Assembly (NCBI GenBank): GCA_020226215.1
Contig: CM035227.1
Location: forward strand, 107,553,732-107,617,731
Direction: 5' to 3'
DNA length: 64,000 nucleotides
DNA from: Sindora glabra
Lineage: Eukaryota > Streptophyta > Magnoliopsida > Fabales > Fabaceae
Made by a program: the position numbers and the translations under genes
Shown here: positions 63,951 through 64,000 of the stretch, piece by piece
Layout of the letters: each line of letters opens with the position of its first letter
How positions within the stretch are numbered: the stretch's first letter is position 1
The notes under the pieces: generated by a model
What the model saw: the letters and a program-made list of their open reading frames with translations, nothing else
Databases searched by the model: none
What the model was told of the DNA's origin: nothing

Positions 63951-64000
63951 AAAATTCCCCGCCCAATTCCGGAATTTCCCCGCCCAAATTTTTTTGGCTT

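Larger units (their letters stand above)
55374..64000 (-). mobile_element. CACTA (En/Spm) DNA transposon, right end outside the window
   Basis: The left terminus is CACTACAGCAAAAAAGACTT, the classic CACTA end, preceded by AAA as a candidate 3-bp target duplication. Subterminal GCGACGACA hairpins follow at this end and reappear at 63.68-63.95 kb. Between them lie a TNP2-type transposase gene and a second, Ptta/TnpA-like gene, both on the minus strand, so the 5' end of the element is on the right, beyond 64,000. At least 8.6 kb are present. Both genes carry premature stops, making this copy non-autonomous. Cis-acting ends look preserved, so it could be moved by proteins from elsewhere. Confidence 0.95.

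Noticed and set aside
1..64000. CRISPR arrays, bacterial operons, riboswitches, rRNA and tRNA genes
   Set aside because: None seen. The regular repeats present are transposon ends or local tandem duplications, and no tRNA-like cloverleaf with its B-box motif was noticed by eye.

Overview
This window is nuclear DNA from a flowering plant, most likely a eudicot. It is very AT-rich and nearly gene-free. It holds one intact plant-type AP2/ERF gene, and transposable-element remains account for most of what can be recognised elsewhere. The species cannot be named from sequence alone.

Layout. 1-20,530 is gene-poor AT-rich DNA with a few GC-richer islands (3.1-3.4, 5.3-5.5, 8.6-9.1 and 11.2-12.8 kb), small tandem duplications, a Tourist-like MITE (14.3 kb) and a perfect hairpin with a duplicated arm (19.24-19.34 kb). 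20,668-21,735 (minus strand) is an intronless cytokinin-response-factor (ERF group VI) gene, with a long leader, a TATA box and an upstream ORF. 24.2-32.6 kb is a nest of old repeats: a ~2-kb tandem segmental duplication, copia-like LTR modules, and a hAT-type element split by a Mutator-like element that carries an unidentified coding relic. 34.66-35.08 kb is a hAT-type MITE, 37.2-37.6 kb a 180-bp tandem repeat, and 43.34-43.68 kb another Tourist-like MITE. 43,966-49,652 is a complete but coding-poor LTR retrotransposon with 5-bp target duplications. 51.7-52.9 kb is a decayed copia gag-protease relic.

55,374 to the right edge is most of a CACTA (En/Spm) DNA transposon. It has a CACTA terminus, hairpin-rich subterminal repeats at both sides, a TNP2-type transposase gene (three coding exons plus predicted leader exons) and a second six-exon Ptta/TnpA-like gene. 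Splice sites and reading frames of both genes are intact. TNP2 carries five in-frame stops and the second gene one, so this copy probably cannot make its own proteins but keeps the ends that proteins from a sister copy could act on. Its right terminus lies outside the window.

Only the CRF gene looks like a working host gene. Nothing here resembles an undescribed defence or metabolic system. The most informative items are the reconstructable CACTA gene pair, the coding-poor LTR element with intact structural signals, the MULE nested in a hAT element, and the CRF leader.
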